A stretch of 6,614 bases of DNA from Candidatus Bathyarchaeota archaeon. Its GTDB lineage: Archaea; Thermoproteota; Bathyarchaeia; EX4484-135; B24-G1. This document shows positions 5,395 to 6,614 of this stretch, piece by piece. The stretch spans positions 1 to 6,614 of the forward strand of contig QMYG01000035.1 in assembly GCA_003662535.1 (NCBI GenBank). The letters are read 5' to 3'. Each line of letters starts with the position of its first letter. Position 1 is the stretch's first letter. The translations under genes and the position numbers were made by a program. The notes under the pieces are model-generated. The model was given only the letters and a program-made list of their open reading frames with translations, searched no databases and was not told the origin of the DNA.

Positions 5395-6614
5395 AGGAAA
5401 CTGTTGGCGGTTTCAGCTTTATTCCAAGTGCCTCTGCGACGAGCTGTGTTAGCTCCACGACTTCCAGCTCTTTCACGTCCTCGAACTCCTCTGGGACTTT
5501 CTCGTTCTGGGTGCAGATGAAGTGTATCCTGCACTTGTGGCAGCCTGTGACTAGCTTTGCGGCTCCTGTGTTTTTGGCTTCTCTCAGCCTGTCTAGCTGC
5601 ATCTTTTTCGCCTCCTCGCCGCACAGCAGCCAAGAGCTTACGCCGCAGCAGGCGGAGTTCTCCCTTATCCTCCCCATCTCCACAAGCTCCACGCCCGGTA
5701 TGCTCGTTATCAGCTTTCTAGGCGGGTCGTAGACGCCTAGGTGTCTCCCGAGCCTGCAGGGGTCGTGGTAGGTGACTTTTAGGTTTAGGGTGTTTGTGAA
5801 TTGGAGCTTTCCTTCGTCGAGCATCTTTGTTAGGAATTCGGATAGGTGGATTACCTCGAAGTCTAGGTCTCCGAAGAGTTCTGCGTAGTCTATTTTTATT
5901 GTTCTGTAGCATTCTGGGCAGGTTGTGATTACTGTTGTTGCACCCGCCTTCTTTATCATGTCTACGTTCATTTTTGCCAGCTTCTCGAAGTTTTCGTAGT
6001 CCCCCGTCCATAGTAGGTCGTGTCCGCAGCAGCGCTCCTCAGGGAGGACAACCGGCTCTATGCCAAGCTTGTTTAGTATTCTTATCGTCGCTTCCGCTAT
6101 CTGCGTTTCTCCTAGTGGTAGGTCGTTGAACTCCGCATCGTAGTAGGGTGCGCACCCGACGAAGTAGAGGATTTCTCCCTTCTCGGCTATTTTTACGTCG
6201 CTTGGAACCCAGCCCATCCTGTTAGGCTTTAGCGCCGGGCTGGTCAGCATCCTCGCAATCATCAGGGGGACAGCTCCGTGTGCGCAGTAGAGGTCCGCCT
6301 CGTCCTTCGGTATTAGGCCCCTCAGCGGCTTCATGAACTCGGAGTTCACGGCGTTTGTTGGGCATCTTGTGTGGCAGAGGTAGCAGCCGAGGCACCTCCA
6401 CAGGAAGTCGCTGTAGACCAGTCTACCAACAAAGCTGTCTTTCGGGATTTCTATCCCGGTTGGCGGTGGCTTTTGCTCTTCTTGGGGGCTGGCCTCCTCT
6501 TCCGGCGGGTCTTCACCCTTTTCCTGTTCTTTGTGCCTGAGTGGGCTTGGCCCGAGCTTCTTCAGCTGTTCTACGAAATCCCTTATCACGTGGGCGAACT
6601 TCTCCCCTTCGGAG
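5393..6614 (-). CDS. HdrD-like Fe-S protein: one ferredoxin cluster fused to two CCG domains (5' end outside window)
   Basis: The frame stays open to the window edge. GTG at 6589 (398 residues) is the first possible start in the window but lacks a well-placed ribosome binding site, so I treat the N-terminus as cut off. Numbering from that GTG: residues 24-45 are a Glu/Pro-rich, probably flexible linker. C66-x2-C69-x2-C72-x3-C76-P is one [4Fe-4S] motif. CCG domain 1 has C146, C187-C188-G and C224-x-x-C227. CCG domain 2 has C278, C314-C315-G and C350-x-x-C353. This is the HdrC-HdrB fusion order of HdrD/GlpC-type proteins, which hand electrons between thiol or flavin partners and quinone or membrane carriers. 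A second ferredoxin motif is not seen but could lie beyond the edge. No membrane segment is visible. It converges with hdrB2 across a 52-nt gap, so it belongs to a separate transcript. Its function in the locus is inferred from proximity only. Confidence 0.85.
   Translation of the reverse strand, partial: SEGEKFAHVIRDFVEQLKKLGPSPLRHKEQEKGEDPPEEEASPQEEQKPPPTGIEIPKDSFVGRLVYSDFLWRCLGCYLCHTRCPTNAVNSEFMKPLRGLIPKDEADLYCAHGAVPLMIARMLTSPALKPNRMGWVPSDVKIAEKGEILYFVGCAPYYDAEFNDLPLGETQIAEATIRILNKLGIEPVVLPEERCCGHDLLWTGDYENFEKLAKMNVDMIKKAGATTVITTCPECYRTIKIDYAELFGDLDFEVIHLSEFLTKMLDEGKLQFTNTLNLKVTYHDPCRLGRHLGVYDPPRKLITSIPGVELVEMGRIRENSACCGVSSWLLCGEEAKKMQLDRLREAKNTGAAKLVTGCHKCRIHFICTQNEKVPEEFEDVKELEVVELTQLVAEALGIKLKPPTVS

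Noticed and set aside
1..6614. tRNA, rRNA, CRISPR repeats, transposase genes or insertion-sequence ends
   Set aside because: None was recognised. The intergenic gaps are all under about 200 nt and show only promoter-, operator- or terminator-like elements.

Overview
The window looks like thermophilic archaeal DNA. Starts are mixed (TTG, GTG and ATG) and sit behind strong GGAGGTG-type ribosome binding sites. Arg codons are rich in AGG, intergenic AT-rich blocks resemble TATA boxes, and genes are tightly packed with 4-nt GTGA overlaps. Gene content (three proteins with paired CCG/HdrB-type domains, two HdrC-type ferredoxins, an archaeal-type deaminase) fits an anaerobic or sulfur/thiol-metabolising archaeon. 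The lineage cannot be fixed from sequence reading alone.

Layout: 2-160 (+) is the C-terminal end of an IMP dehydrogenase/GMP reductase family protein. It converges with 166-1470 (-), an amidohydrolase of the MTA/SAH/5'-deoxyadenosine deaminase family. Next come 1596-2042 (-), a GcvH-like lipoyl carrier protein; 2149-3006 (-), HdrB; 3003-3533 (-), HdrC; and 3537-3884 (-), a winged-helix regulator. A divergent control region (about 3912-4072) follows. On the other side are 4073-4477 (+), a shortened single-cluster HdrC, and 4474-5340 (+), a second HdrB. Finally 5393-6614 (-) is a fused ferredoxin plus double-CCG protein (HdrD-like), whose N-terminus runs off the window.

The core is a regulator-controlled pair of divergent HdrC-HdrB units with a lipoyl carrier protein beside them. 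Two HdrCB pairs plus a GcvH-like protein (LbpA) is the signature of the sulfur-oxidising heterodisulfide-reductase-like (sHdr) system described in bacteria and Sulfolobales. There, the two thiols of a protein-bound dihydrolipoyl group, rather than CoM/CoB, are thought to be the substrate. Here the unit is rearranged: it is split on two strands, the second HdrC has lost one iron-sulfur cluster, no flavin subunit HdrA is present, and the regulator is cysteine-free, unlike the ArsR-type repressor sHdrR as I recall it. A third CCG protein stands next to it. The working model is a lipoate-linked thiol/disulfide or sulfur-transfer redox complex that passes electrons through the Fe-S subunits. The substrate and electron acceptor are unknown.

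The control region holds a perfect 10-bp inverted repeat with a 10-nt spacer (3913-3942), a self-complementary TATA-like box, and a near-repeated GGCGCCA...TGGTGA element in both leaders. Together these suggest a shared, autoregulated divergent promoter.
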